Source: Salinigranum marinum (lineage in GTDB: Archaea; Halobacteriota; Halobacteria; Halobacteriales; Haloferacaceae). Taken from it: a DNA stretch of 64,000 bases. This document shows, piece after piece, positions 8,402-16,446 of the stretch; the first letter of the stretch is position 1; each line of letters opens with the position of its first letter. The stretch covers positions 3,593,398 through 3,657,397 of the forward strand of contig NZ_CP100461.1 of NCBI RefSeq assembly GCF_024228675.1. The letters run 5' to 3'. Below the pieces are notes generated by a model. It saw only the letters and a program-made list of their open reading frames with translations. It made no database searches and was not told the origin of the DNA. The position numbers and the translations under genes were made by a program.

Positions 8402-8409
8402 CTTATATA
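8402..8409 (+). promoter_or_regulatory. TATA box for the DUF1326 gene
   Basis: CTTATATA gives a predicted transcript start near 8430, leaving a leader of about 20 nt that carries GGAGGGA (8439-8445), a Shine-Dalgarno sequence before the ATG at 8451. Confidence 0.65.
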
Positions 8410-8450
8410 CCCGTCCCGATCGAACCGGTTTGTGTCGCGGAGGGACAACG

Positions 8451-9065
8451 ATGGCAGTAGACAACCAGAACCGGTGGAACGTCAAAGGGGAGTTCGTCGA
8501 GGCCTGCAACTGCTCGGCACCGTGTCAGTGCCTGTGGAACGAAGCCCCCGACGACGACGAGTGTACCGCAGCCCTCTTCTGGCACATCGACGAGGGCGTG
8601 TACGAGGGAGCCGACCTGAGCGATCTCACGGTGGGCGTCCTCCTCTACGATCAGGGGCTCCTCTTCGATGGGGGGTGGGATCTGGTCGTCCTCATGGACG
8701 AGCAAGCGACCGACGAACAGGCGTCGGGGCTCGAAGAGATCTTCATGGGCCGAGCCGGCGGCGTCATGGGTGCCGTCGCCGAACTCGTCGAAGACGTGAC
8801 GGACACCGCAGTCGTGCCGATCTCCTACTCGAAGGAGAACGGCCACATCTCGGTCGTGGCGGGCGACGTCGTGGCGGTCGAGGCGGACGCCATCGACGGG
8901 ATCGAAGAGTTACCCGGGGAGGTGTCACCCCATCCGCTCACCTCGCCATCGATGACCGCGTCGACCGGTAAGTCCACGACGGCGACCGTTTCGTTCAACG
9001 ACGAGTTCTCCTGGGACGTGTCAGGCAACAACTCCTACTTCGGCGAGTTCGAGTACGGGGCGTAA
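8451..9065 (+). CDS. DUF1326 domain protein, Cys-rich
   Basis: A 204-residue soluble protein of the DUF1326 family, function unknown. The N-terminus carries the family's cysteine cluster EACNCSAPCQCLW (C-x-C-x3-C-x-C), which looks like a metal or iron-sulphur site, followed by FWHIDEGVYEGADL and VGVLLYD. The ATG at 8451 is preceded by GGAGGGA at good spacing and a TATA box at 8402-8409; the in-frame upstream GTG at 8430 lacks such support. The DUF2182 gene begins 28 nt downstream with its own Shine-Dalgarno, so the two form an operon. DUF1326 and DUF2182 are known to occur as neighbours in many bacteria and archaea. Confidence 0.88.
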   Translation: MAVDNQNRWNVKGEFVEACNCSAPCQCLWNEAPDDDECTAALFWHIDEGVYEGADLSDLTVGVLLYDQGLLFDGGWDLVVLMDEQATDEQASGLEEIFMGRAGGVMGAVAELVEDVTDTAVVPISYSKENGHISVVAGDVVAVEADAIDGIEELPGEVSPHPLTSPSMTASTGKSTTATVSFNDEFSWDVSGNNSYFGEFEYGA

Positions 9066-9093
9066 CCGGGTGCGCTCAGGAGGACCGTGCTTC

Positions 9094-9903
9094 ATGCACA
9101 CGAGAGACGGGTTACGAGAACGCATCGATCTCAGCCGAATCCCGTTCGTCGCGCTTGCCACGTACGTGGTCGCGCTGTTGGCGTGGGTCGCGCTCGCCGA
9201 GCGATGGCTTCCGATGCCGGGATCGGGAACGGCTGCGGGAACGCGGATGGCCGATCCGGGTGCGCCCGAGGCGATGGCGCTGGCGAACGGGCCGTCCGGT
9301 GTCGGACTGTACCTGCTCATGTGGGGTGTGATGATGCTCGCGATGATGTATCCCGCGACGGTGCCGCTGTTTCGGCTGTACAACGGGACGCTCCGGGGAA
9401 CGACCAAGCCCGAGCGGATAACGCGCCTCGGCGCGTTCATGGGGACGTACACGGTCGTGTGGGCACTCACGGGAGTCGTACCGCTCGCGGTGAACCGTGT
9501 CGTTCCGGTCGCCACCCTCGCCGCCGAGAGCGGCACGGTTCTTCTGGGCGCATCCCTGCTGGTGTTGTCCGCGTATCAGCTCTCCTCGTACAAGCACCGC
9601 TGTCTCGACTACTGCCGGTCGCCGCTCGGCTTCCTCACGGACCACTATCGCCCCGGGGTCCGCGGTGCGATACGGTTGAGCGGACGGTTCAGCGTGTTCT
9701 GTCTCGGGTGTTGCTGGGCGCTGATGGGGCTCATGGTCGTCGTCGGCTCGATGAACCTGCTGTGGATGGCCGGCATCACGATCGTCGTGTCGCTCGAACG
9801 GATGGTGTCGTGGGGCGACCGGCTGGCGACAGCCACCGGGCTCGTCTCCGGCGTCGTCGGACTCGGGCTCGTCGTGGCGGGTCAGCTCCCGCTCGTCGGC
9901 TGA
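9094..9903 (+). CDS. DUF2182 predicted metal-binding integral membrane protein
   Basis: A 269-residue membrane protein with about six helices. The family signature is MWGVMMLAMMYPATVPL, a Met-rich helix resembling copper-protein segments. Cys/His motifs sit in the loops and later helices (HRCLDYC, FCLGCCWALMGLM). I chose the ATG at 9094 because AGGAGG lies 9 nt upstream; the in-frame GTG at 9070 lacks this. The conserved pairing with DUF1326 suggests a joint role, possibly in metal binding or transfer across the membrane. That is inference from the cysteines and methionines; no function is established. It ends 60 bp from the convergent lysS gene. Confidence 0.88.
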   Translation: MHTRDGLRERIDLSRIPFVALATYVVALLAWVALAERWLPMPGSGTAAGTRMADPGAPEAMALANGPSGVGLYLLMWGVMMLAMMYPATVPLFRLYNGTLRGTTKPERITRLGAFMGTYTVVWALTGVVPLAVNRVVPVATLAAESGTVLLGASLLVLSAYQLSSYKHRCLDYCRSPLGFLTDHYRPGVRGAIRLSGRFSVFCLGCCWALMGLMVVVGSMNLLWMAGITIVVSLERMVSWGDRLATATGLVSGVVGLGLVVAGQLPLVG

Positions 9904-9962
9904 GACCGGGGGAACGCCCACACGACGGTAACACGTACCTGGGCCTCGATACCCGCCCGACG

Positions 9963-11651
9963 CTACTCCTCGCGCCGGAGCCGCCGCACCACGAACTCGC
10001 GGTCGAGTTCGCCGAGGAACTCCCCGAGTCGGGGACCGGAGTCGGCGTCGAAGAAGAGCCGGTAGCCGGCCCCGAAGAACTCGCCCGTCTCGATCCCGCA
10101 CTCCTCGGGGAGTTCGTACATCTGTCCCTGGATCTCCTCGCCCGTGTGTCCCGCCTCGACGAAGTCGGCGAGGGCATCGAGCGCTCTCACCGTCGACCGG
10201 TCGAAGTCGACCTCGGGCAACGCCGCCTGCAGGCGGTAGTTGTACTCGTTGTCCATGCGCTCGGCCCACGCGCGGGCTTGTTCGACCCGCGCGAGCGCCT
10301 CCTCGACCGCCCACTCGGGCGTGTCGTCGGTGATGTGGCCCTCGTTGCGGGCCATCCGCTCTCGCAACCCACGGTCGTCGGTCATCCCGAGCACGGCCGC
10401 GAACGTGTAGGGGATCCGGACCCGCTCTTCCCGCACCTCGTCGACGACGAAGGGGTACGCGCGGTCGGCGAGCGCGGCGACAGTCTCGTCTTCGACCTCG
10501 CCGAAGTAGACGCGCTCGAAGCGGTCGAACTCGTCGACGAGTTGGTCCAGCCGGGAGACGTCGAAGTCCTTCGCCTTCTTGGGGTTCCGAACGAAGAAGT
10601 ACCGCAACACCTCGGGTTCGAGGAGTTCGAGCACCTCGTCGACGGTGACGACGTTGCCCGAAGAAGAAGAAAGCGGCTCGCCGTTGAGCGTGAACCACTC
10701 GTACGTCATGGGGACGGGCGGATCGATCCCGAGGACGGTCTCGGCGATGTCCTCGCCGGAGGGCCACGACCCCTCGGCGTGGTCCTTGCCGAACGGTTCG
10801 AAGTCGACCCCGAGCACCTGCCACTGAGCGGGCCACTCGAACCGCCAGGGGAGTTTTCCCTCCCTGAACGAGGCGGTCCCCTCGTGGCCACAGCCGTCGA
10901 TCTGCTGGCCGCCGGCTTCGAGTCCGGAACAGACGTAGTCGACCGTTCCCGCGTCGAGATCCACCCGTCGAATATCTGTCGTCAGCTTCCCGCACTCGGC
11001 ACACTGCGCCATGAACGGGACGTACGAGCCGTCGACACCGTCCTGATACTCGCTCAGCACCTCGCGGGCGACATCGGCCTCGGCGAGGACGTGGCCGACG
11101 ACGTCGTCGAACTCGCCCGCCTCGTACATCGCGGTGTTCGACAGCATCTCGACCGGCACGCCGATCCGGTCGGCGCTCTCCTCCAAGAGGGCACTGAAGT
11201 GGTCGCCGTAGGAGTCGTGGTCGCAGTCGTCGAACGGGTCGGGGATCGACGTGTAGGGCACGCCGAGGTTTCGCCCGAGCGCGCCCGCGTCGACCTCTCC
11301 CAGGCCGACCAGGTTCCAGTCGGCGTCGGCGAGCGTTCTCGGAACCTTGCGGAGGGCGTCGCGGTCGTCGGAGGTGAACACCTGCCGGACCTCGTGGCCC
11401 CGCTCGCGGAGCACTTCGGCGACGTAGTAGCCGCGCATGATCTCGTTGAAGTGCCCCAGGTGGGGGATCCCCGACGGCGAGACGCCGCCCTTGATCACGA
11501 CGGGGTCAGTGGGGGATCGTGCCTCGATCGCGTCGGCGATCTCGTCGGCCCAGAAGGCGCGGTACTCGGCGTCGTCGCCGTCGTCATCGTCGGCACTCGA
11601 ACCGATGTCGCTCGCCCCCGCGTCAGCCGCCGGCGACTGCTCGTCCGTCAT
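9963..11651 (-). CDS. lysS: Lysyl-tRNA synthetase, class I
   Basis: A 562-residue class I LysRS, the form common in euryarchaea. It charges tRNA-Lys with lysine in the cytosol. Visible: the HIGH-type motif SGIPHLGHF near residue 60, the KMSKS-type motif LSSSSGN near residue 325, a Cys-containing zinc-binding insert (CAECGK) and an anticodon-binding helical C-terminus. The ATG at 11651 overlaps the stop of pyrH (ATGA), so the two are translationally coupled. A tRNA-Lys gene lies 36 kb away at 47218. Confidence 0.96.
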   Translation of the reverse strand: MTDEQSPAADAGASDIGSSADDDDGDDAEYRAFWADEIADAIEARSPTDPVVIKGGVSPSGIPHLGHFNEIMRGYYVAEVLRERGHEVRQVFTSDDRDALRKVPRTLADADWNLVGLGEVDAGALGRNLGVPYTSIPDPFDDCDHDSYGDHFSALLEESADRIGVPVEMLSNTAMYEAGEFDDVVGHVLAEADVAREVLSEYQDGVDGSYVPFMAQCAECGKLTTDIRRVDLDAGTVDYVCSGLEAGGQQIDGCGHEGTASFREGKLPWRFEWPAQWQVLGVDFEPFGKDHAEGSWPSGEDIAETVLGIDPPVPMTYEWFTLNGEPLSSSSGNVVTVDEVLELLEPEVLRYFFVRNPKKAKDFDVSRLDQLVDEFDRFERVYFGEVEDETVAALADRAYPFVVDEVREERVRIPYTFAAVLGMTDDRGLRERMARNEGHITDDTPEWAVEEALARVEQARAWAERMDNEYNYRLQAALPEVDFDRSTVRALDALADFVEAGHTGEEIQGQMYELPEECGIETGEFFGAGYRLFFDADSGPRLGEFLGELDREFVVRRLRREE

Positions 11652-12367
11652 CCCTGCGCCCAGTACGTCGGCGCTTCGTCGGTCCCCTCGGGAATGATGT
11701 CCGTCCCGGAGTGGTCCCCGCGGAGGGCGGCCGCCTCGATCCGCTCGGGGTCGGTGCCGTCGAGGACGATCGTCCGCATCTTCGACCGCTCGATGAGCTT
11801 CGCGGCCAGGAGATCGACGGGGGCGGACGCGCCCGCGTTCATCTCGATGTCGCCGATGACGTCCACGAGTTCGGACGCCGACAGCGCGTCGTACTTCTCG
11901 GCGGTCGACTCCACGTTCGGGTCGGTGCTGTAAACGCCGTCGACGCTCGTCGCGTAGATCAGGAGGTCGGCGTTGACGTACTCCGCGAGCGCCGCGGCGA
12001 CGGCGTCGGTCGTCTGCCCCGGCGAGACGCCGCCCATCACCGATACGTCTCCCCTCCTGATGGAGTCACCGGCGTCCTCGTACGTGTGGGCCGGCTTCGG
12101 GTCGACGCGCGGTCCGAGCGCCGCGATGAGCAGGCGCGCGTTGATCCGCGTCACGTCGATCCCGAGCTGGTCGAGCTGGACTTCGTTGGCCCCGAGGTCA
12201 CGCGCGGCTCCGATGTAGTCGCGGGCGACGCCCCCGCCGCCGACGACGATCCCGAGTTCGCATCCTTCGGCCGCGAGGGACTCGACGACGGCGGCGTGAC
12301 GCTCGACGCGTCTGGCGTCGAGCTGTGGCGCGAGCACACTCCCGCCGATAGAAACCACGACTCTCAT
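11648..12367 (-). CDS. pyrH: UMP kinase
   Basis: A 239-residue archaeal-type UMP kinase of the amino-acid-kinase fold, phosphorylating UMP to UDP in pyrimidine synthesis. Visible: N-terminal RVVVSIGGSVLAP, the glycine loop GIVVGGGGVARDY, GVSPGQTTDAVAA, and the nucleotide/UMP-site segment LIYATSVDGVYSTDP. Length is normal for the archaeal form. The ATG at 12367 is preferred over the in-frame GTG at 12373 because CTTAAG lies about 28 nt upstream, giving a leaderless transcript. The stop overlaps the lysS start by 4 nt, making a two-gene operon that joins nucleotide synthesis to lysyl-tRNA charging. Confidence 0.95.
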   Translation of the reverse strand: MRVVVSIGGSVLAPQLDARRVERHAAVVESLAAEGCELGIVVGGGGVARDYIGAARDLGANEVQLDQLGIDVTRINARLLIAALGPRVDPKPAHTYEDAGDSIRRGDVSVMGGVSPGQTTDAVAAALAEYVNADLLIYATSVDGVYSTDPNVESTAEKYDALSASELVDVIGDIEMNAGASAPVDLLAAKLIERSKMRTIVLDGTDPERIEAAALRGDHSGTDIIPEGTDEAPTYWAQG

Positions 12368-12392
12368 TGGCACCGGATTGCCGAGAGCGAGG

Positions 12393-12398
12393 CTTAAG
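12393..12398 (-). promoter_or_regulatory. TATA-like box for pyrH-lysS
   Basis: CTTAAG, read on the minus strand, is centred about 28 nt upstream of the pyrH ATG. It fits a leaderless operon promoter and decides the start codon. Confidence 0.55.
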
Positions 12399-12629
12399 AG
12401 TTATCAAGTCCGCGGGCACCCGACGGCGTCACGCCCGACTCACCGCCCAGCGGCGGTGATTTTCCCGCACCCGGCCCCGGAGACGCGCCACCCCGCCGCT
12501 CCGTCTCGCTCCGGCTGCCGGTGCTGGCTCCCCGTCCGGCGGCCGTCCGGTCCGGTCGCGAGCCTCATCGTTCGGGTGACGGAGGCCGAGCGGGAAACAC
12601 TAAAGCCGGTCGGTCACCGGGTTGGGAGT

Positions 12630-13400
12630 ATGCGAGTATTTGGCATCGCCGGGCCGGAGGCGGGGCGGCTGGCGGCGCGGCTCACGTCCCGGCTCGACGG
12701 GCCCGTCGCGGTCGTCGAGTCCGCCGACACGCTCGACCGCTCGGGGACCGCGGACACGTACCGGCTGACCGCCGGGGGGACCTGGGGGGCACGGGGGAGC
12801 GGGCGCTCGCTCGACGACCTCGTCGACGATCTCGCCCCCCGGTACGCACACGCGGTGTGTGTCGGTTTCGAGGGGATCGGGCTCCCGACGGTCGTCCTCG
12901 GCGACGCGGAGGCGTCCGACGTGCTCCTCCGGGCCACCGAGGCCGACGCGGTCGACATCGACCGACTGCTTGACGTCCTCGCGGGCGTCGAACCGCACGT
13001 CACGCTGGGATCGCTCGTCGAACGGGTCAAGGCGTCTCCCCGAGCCGACCGCGCGGGCGCTATCGCCACGTTCACCGGCCGCGTCCGGGCCAAGGACGCC
13101 GCCGACGACCCCCGAACCACGGCGCTGGAGTTCGAGAAGTACGAGGGCGTCGCAGAGGAACGCATGGCGACGATCTGCCGCGAACTGGAGGAACGCGACG
13201 GCGTCCTCGACGTCAGGATGCACCACCGGACGGGCGTCATCCCCGACGGCGACGACATCGTCTTCGTGGTCGTCCTCGCGGGCCACCGTGGGGAAGCGTT
13301 CCGGACCGTCGAGGACGGGATCAACCGTCTCAAAGACGAGGTTCCGCTGTTCAAGAAGGAGGTCACGGTCGAGGACACGTTCTGGCGGCACGAGCGGTAG
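12630..13400 (+). CDS. moaE: Molybdopterin synthase large subunit with MobB-like N-terminal domain
   Basis: A 256-residue protein. The C-terminal half (about 130-250) is MoaE: AGAIATFTGRVRAKD, LEFEKYEGVAEERM, HRTGVIPDGDDIVFVVV, VPLFKKEVT with the catalytic lysine region. It inserts sulphur into precursor Z to make molybdopterin with MoaD. The N-terminal half (about 1-115) resembles MobB (MRVFGIAGPEAGRLAARL) but lacks a proper P-loop: the Lys of GxxxxGK is Arg, and flanking residues are changed, so GTP binding is doubtful. The ATG at 12630 is supported by CACTAAAG (12598-12605) at leaderless spacing. No moaD lies nearby. The 262 bp upstream, back to pyrH, shows only the pyrH promoter. Confidence 0.9.
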   Translation: MRVFGIAGPEAGRLAARLTSRLDGPVAVVESADTLDRSGTADTYRLTAGGTWGARGSGRSLDDLVDDLAPRYAHAVCVGFEGIGLPTVVLGDAEASDVLLRATEADAVDIDRLLDVLAGVEPHVTLGSLVERVKASPRADRAGAIATFTGRVRAKDAADDPRTTALEFEKYEGVAEERMATICRELEERDGVLDVRMHHRTGVIPDGDDIVFVVVLAGHRGEAFRTVEDGINRLKDEVPLFKKEVTVEDTFWRHER

Positions 13401-13529
13401 GTCACTGGTGTTCGACACCGCGACTCGCCGCGCGCTGGACCTCTCGCCGCGGGCGCGCTCACGCCGTCGACCGGGTGCGTCTCACGCCTCCGGCCGCCAG
13501 AAACAAGAAAAAATTGCCGTAGTATGCCG

Positions 13530-13546
13530 CCCGTCAGACGGGTTTT
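13530..13546 (+). terminator. Hairpin plus T-run downstream of moaE
   Basis: CCCGT-CAG-ACGGG (perfect 5-bp stem) followed by TTTT, 130 bp after the moaE stop. Confidence 0.45.
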
Positions 13547-13615
13547 CGGACCGTTCACGCCGCTTCCGATTCACAATATATAGAAGTGAATTAAATTCTC
13601 AGATCGGCGTGTAAA

Positions 13616-13744
13616 ATGTCTAAAAGAATTTGGAAGCGTTCTGAACCGTTCGTAAAACGTCGATTCGGGCTGAAAGCATCCGAACTGCTCCTAACGTTCC
13701 TCCCTTTATATACCCACTCAGGACAAGCCGAGAGACGAGGTTGA
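13616..13744 (+). CDS. Possible 42-residue basic ORF in an AT-rich leader (doubtful)
   Basis: An ATG frame at 13616 runs to TGA at 13742-13744, 5 nt before the next gene's ATG. It encodes a basic peptide (SKRIWKRSEPFVKRRFG at the start), unlike the acidic proteins around it. An AATATATAG element at about 13575-13583 lies 37 nt upstream. The region 13560-13720 is far more AT-rich than the rest of the window, and the ORF spans the strong TATA box of the next gene. It may be a leader ORF or chance. I would not call it a gene without transcript data. Confidence 0.2.
   Translation: MSKRIWKRSEPFVKRRFGLKASELLLTFLPLYTHSGQAERRG
13705..13712 (+). promoter_or_regulatory. Strong TATA box for the 13750-14010 gene
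   Basis: TTTATATA predicts a transcript start near 13735-13740, 10-15 nt before the ATG at 13750. A second TATA-like element lies upstream at about 13575-13583. Confidence 0.65.
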
Positions 13745-13749
13745 ACGAA

Positions 13750-14010
13750 ATGAGCGCAACCATCTCCCCCTCCACCGACAACGGCTCGAAAGAAGAACGC
13801 CTGAAGCAGTATCTCGTCGAGAAGGCGCAGGACGGCGAGATGTACTTCAAGAGCAAGTTCATCGCCGACGACGTCGGCCTCTCCCCCAAAGAGATCGGTG
13901 CCCTGATGGTCAAACTCCGCGACTCGGCGGCCGAGCTCGAGATTGAGAAGTGGTCGTACACGTCCGCGACCACGTGGCGCATCGAGCGGAAGGACGCCGT
14001 GCCTGCCTGA
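13750..14010 (+). CDS. Small conserved haloarchaeal protein, DUF7123-like
   Basis: An 86-residue basic/acidic protein with the conserved core GEMYFKSKFIADDVGLSPKE (about residues 31-50), then LRDSAAELEIEKWSYTSAT. It looks like a small winged-helix or HTH fold and matches what I remember of the haloarchaeal DUF7123 family; the family name is from memory. No function is established. I chose the ATG at 13750 over the TTG at 13741 because of the strong TATA box at 13705-13712. It stands alone, flanked by moaE and a site-2 protease. The strong promoter suggests high expression. Confidence 0.8.
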   Translation: MSATISPSTDNGSKEERLKQYLVEKAQDGEMYFKSKFIADDVGLSPKEIGALMVKLRDSAAELEIEKWSYTSATTWRIERKDAVPA

Positions 14011-14132
14011 ACCCCGCATCGCAGCAACAGTCGTCCGAGCGCGGTCCCCGCCGTTCGACCGACTCGGCGTTCCCCCCGCTTCTTGCGGTTGCTTTTCGTG
14101 TACGATCAGCGCCGTCGCTGGGCGACACGGGA

Positions 14133-14139
14133 TTTATAC
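14133..14139 (+). promoter_or_regulatory. TATA box for the second site-2 protease
   Basis: TTTATAC is centred 27 nt upstream of the ATG at 14163, leaderless spacing. Confidence 0.6.
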
Positions 14140-14162
14140 TGGTGTCTCTCCTACCACGGGTG

Positions 14163-15296
14163 ATGGATTCGGCCGAGTCGGACGCGCCCAGAGAGGCGCT
14201 CCAGTCCGTCTTCCACCTCCGCGAGACGCATCACGACGGCGACCGGGTGCTCTTTTACGGCGAGGCGCTCGCCTCGCGCGGGACGGTCATCGAGGAGGTG
14301 TGGCCGGCGTTCCGTGAGGCGGGCTACGAGGCCCGCCTGGCGACGACGCGCTCGGGCGCGGAGGACGTCGTCATCGCCGAACCGGTCTCGCACGGCCCGG
14401 ACGGAGTGCCGTGGAAGAACCTGGGGCTGTTCGTCGCGACGGTGTTGTCGACGCTGTTCGTCGGCAGCGTCGCGTGGTACTACGTTCCGCTCGAAGGGAT
14501 CCAGCGGAACCCGCTTCTCGTCCTGCAGGCGTGGCCGTTTACCGCCGCGGTCCTGGGCGTGCTCTCTGCGCACGAACTCGGTCACTACGTCGTCGGCCGC
14601 TACCACGGCGTCGATGTCTCGCTCCCGTATCTCATCCCGTTCATCTTCCCGTTCGGCACCCTCGGGGCGATCATCCGCATGCGTGGACAGATGCCCGACC
14701 GGCGAGCCCTGTTCGACATCGGCGTTGCCGGCCCGCTGGCGGGACTCGCCGCCACGATCGTCGTCACGGTCGTCGGCCTCTCGCTGGCCCCGATGACGAT
14801 CCCCGCCCGGGTACTCCAACAGAGCGGCGAGGTCATCGTGTTCAACAACCCACCCCTGCTCGACCTCATCGCGGCCGCCATCGGCCAACCGACCAGCTAC
14901 ACCGACCCGACGAAGACGGTCCATCCGGTCATCATCGGCGGCTGGGTCGGGATGTTCTTCACCGTGCTCAACCTCCTCCCCGTCGGGCAACTCGACGGGG
15001 GCCACATGCTCCGCGCGATGCTCGGCGAGCGACAGGAGACCGTCGCCGCGCTGGTGCCACTCGGTTTGTTCGGCCTCGCGGCGTACCTCCACTACGGTCG
15101 CGGGCTCGGGCTCAACGAATCCGTCGGCCTCTGGGCCTTCTGGGGCCTGTTCGCGACGGTCATCGCCTACAACGGCCCGGCGGACCCGATCGACGAGACG
15201 CCGTTGGACACGCGGCGGCAGGCGATCGGGCTGCTCACGTTCGCCCTCGGCGCGCTCTGTTTCCTCCTCGTCCCCATCCGGATCATGGGCGTGTAA
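14163..15296 (+). CDS. Site-2 protease family (M50) membrane metalloprotease without PDZ
   Basis: A 377-residue membrane protein. A soluble N-terminal domain (about 1-75; FHLRETHHDGDRVLFYGE) precedes about eight helices. The zinc motif HELGHYVVGRYHG is near residue 140 and the second motif LLPVGQLDGGHMLRA near 277. Between them, FIFPFGTLGAIIRMRGQMP resembles the membrane-reentrant segment of archaeal S2P enzymes. It differs from the 596-residue protease at 4725-6515 in lacking PDZ modules and in the HELGH rather than HEGGH motif. The ATG at 14163 fits the TATA box at 14133. Substrate unknown. Confidence 0.9.
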   Translation: MDSAESDAPREALQSVFHLRETHHDGDRVLFYGEALASRGTVIEEVWPAFREAGYEARLATTRSGAEDVVIAEPVSHGPDGVPWKNLGLFVATVLSTLFVGSVAWYYVPLEGIQRNPLLVLQAWPFTAAVLGVLSAHELGHYVVGRYHGVDVSLPYLIPFIFPFGTLGAIIRMRGQMPDRRALFDIGVAGPLAGLAATIVVTVVGLSLAPMTIPARVLQQSGEVIVFNNPPLLDLIAAAIGQPTSYTDPTKTVHPVIIGGWVGMFFTVLNLLPVGQLDGGHMLRAMLGERQETVAALVPLGLFGLAAYLHYGRGLGLNESVGLWAFWGLFATVIAYNGPADPIDETPLDTRRQAIGLLTFALGALCFLLVPIRIMGV

Positions 15297-15374
15297 CCCG
15301 GCGGAGGATCCCGGTGGGCTCCCCGGAGAGACGGTCGTTAACGGGATATTAATCGCCGGCTCGACGGCCGCTCG

Positions 15375-16271
15375 CTACTCCTGGCCGTGGGTGTAGCCGC
15401 GGTCCGAGAGTGAGTCGCCGTCGACCGTGATCCCCTCGTCGGCGTCGACGACTCGCCCTACGACCGACAAGGGGGTGCCGACCGCGTTGAGCGCGACGCT
15501 CGCCCCGTCGACGGCCCCCGACGGGAGCGTACAGACGAGTTCGAAGTCCTCGCCGAACTGCGCCGCCAGGTCCCACACCTCGTCGGCCTCGGCGTACGAC
15601 CGGAGGGCGTCGTGGACGGGCACCTGCGCCGAGTCGACGGCGAAGCCGCAGTCCGACGCCTCGGCCAGCTGGTGGAGCGACCGGGCGAGGCCGTCACTGG
15701 AATCCATCATCGCGGTCGCGTCCGCGGCGAGCCGTTCGCCCTCGTGGATCCGGGGCGAAAACCGAAACAGGTCGTTGCCGCGGTCGGTGTCGCCGCGCTC
15801 GAATGCGCGGAGGCCCGCGGCGCTGCGGCCCAGACTCCCGGTGACGCAGACGACCTCGCCGGGGGACGCCCCCGACCGACGGACCGGCTCGGCGTCGCCG
15901 GCGCGACCGATCGCGGTCGTCGCGACGGTGAACTCCTCGTGGTGGTCCAGGTCGCCCCCGACGTACGCGGCGTCGACGCGGTCGGAGACGTCGCGGGCGC
16001 CGTCGAGGAACGCGGCCAGTTCGGTCTCGTCGAACCGCGGGGCGGCGTAGGCGGCGACCGCGGCGAGGGCGGGAACGCCCATCGCCGCCACGTCGGACAG
16101 CGAGGCGCCGACGGCCCGCCACCCGGCAGTGTACCGCGTCGTCCCGGGCGGGAAGTCCGTCGTCTCGTGGAGCATGTCCGTGGTCACCACCAGGTCGTCG
16201 ACGACGGCCGCGTCGTCCCCGGCGGCCGGGAGCGTGTCGGCGAGCACCCGCAGGGCGGTCCGCTCGTCCAT
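15375..16271 (-). CDS. thiL: Thiamine-monophosphate kinase
   Basis: A 298-residue PurM-fold kinase making thiamine diphosphate from thiamine monophosphate and ATP. Visible: the nucleotide/metal motif AGDDAAVV near residue 17, TTDMLHETTDFPPG, the GWRAVGASLSDVAAMGVP segment, VGGDLDHHEEFTVATTAIG, the MMDSSDGLARSL motif near 192, and GEDFELVCTLP. It is somewhat shorter than bacterial ThiL but all motifs are present. The ATG at 16271 begins right where homology starts; the in-frame extension upstream is not protein-like. The divergent flippase-like gene starts 176 bp away. Confidence 0.94.
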   Translation of the reverse strand: MDERTALRVLADTLPAAGDDAAVVDDLVVTTDMLHETTDFPPGTTRYTAGWRAVGASLSDVAAMGVPALAAVAAYAAPRFDETELAAFLDGARDVSDRVDAAYVGGDLDHHEEFTVATTAIGRAGDAEPVRRSGASPGEVVCVTGSLGRSAAGLRAFERGDTDRGNDLFRFSPRIHEGERLAADATAMMDSSDGLARSLHQLAEASDCGFAVDSAQVPVHDALRSYAEADEVWDLAAQFGEDFELVCTLPSGAVDGASVALNAVGTPLSVVGRVVDADEGITVDGDSLSDRGYTHGQE

Positions 16272-16446
16272 GCGGCCAGGGGTCGTCGCCCCCCGTAGAA
16301 AAGCTTCCCTTCCGTCCGTGGTCGCGGTCGCCACGCACCCGCGCCGGCCGACATGGTGGTGGCGTCCGCCGCCGAGCGGACGGCCCGAAGCGGACGCGCA
16401 CGGACGGTTCCGGAGGCTTAATGCACGCGCTCCGCCACGCGCCGGT

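Noticed and set aside
9087-11933. Very long plus-strand open frame running across DUF2182, lysS and pyrH
   Set aside because: Overlaps three recognised genes in other frames; no protein-like content.
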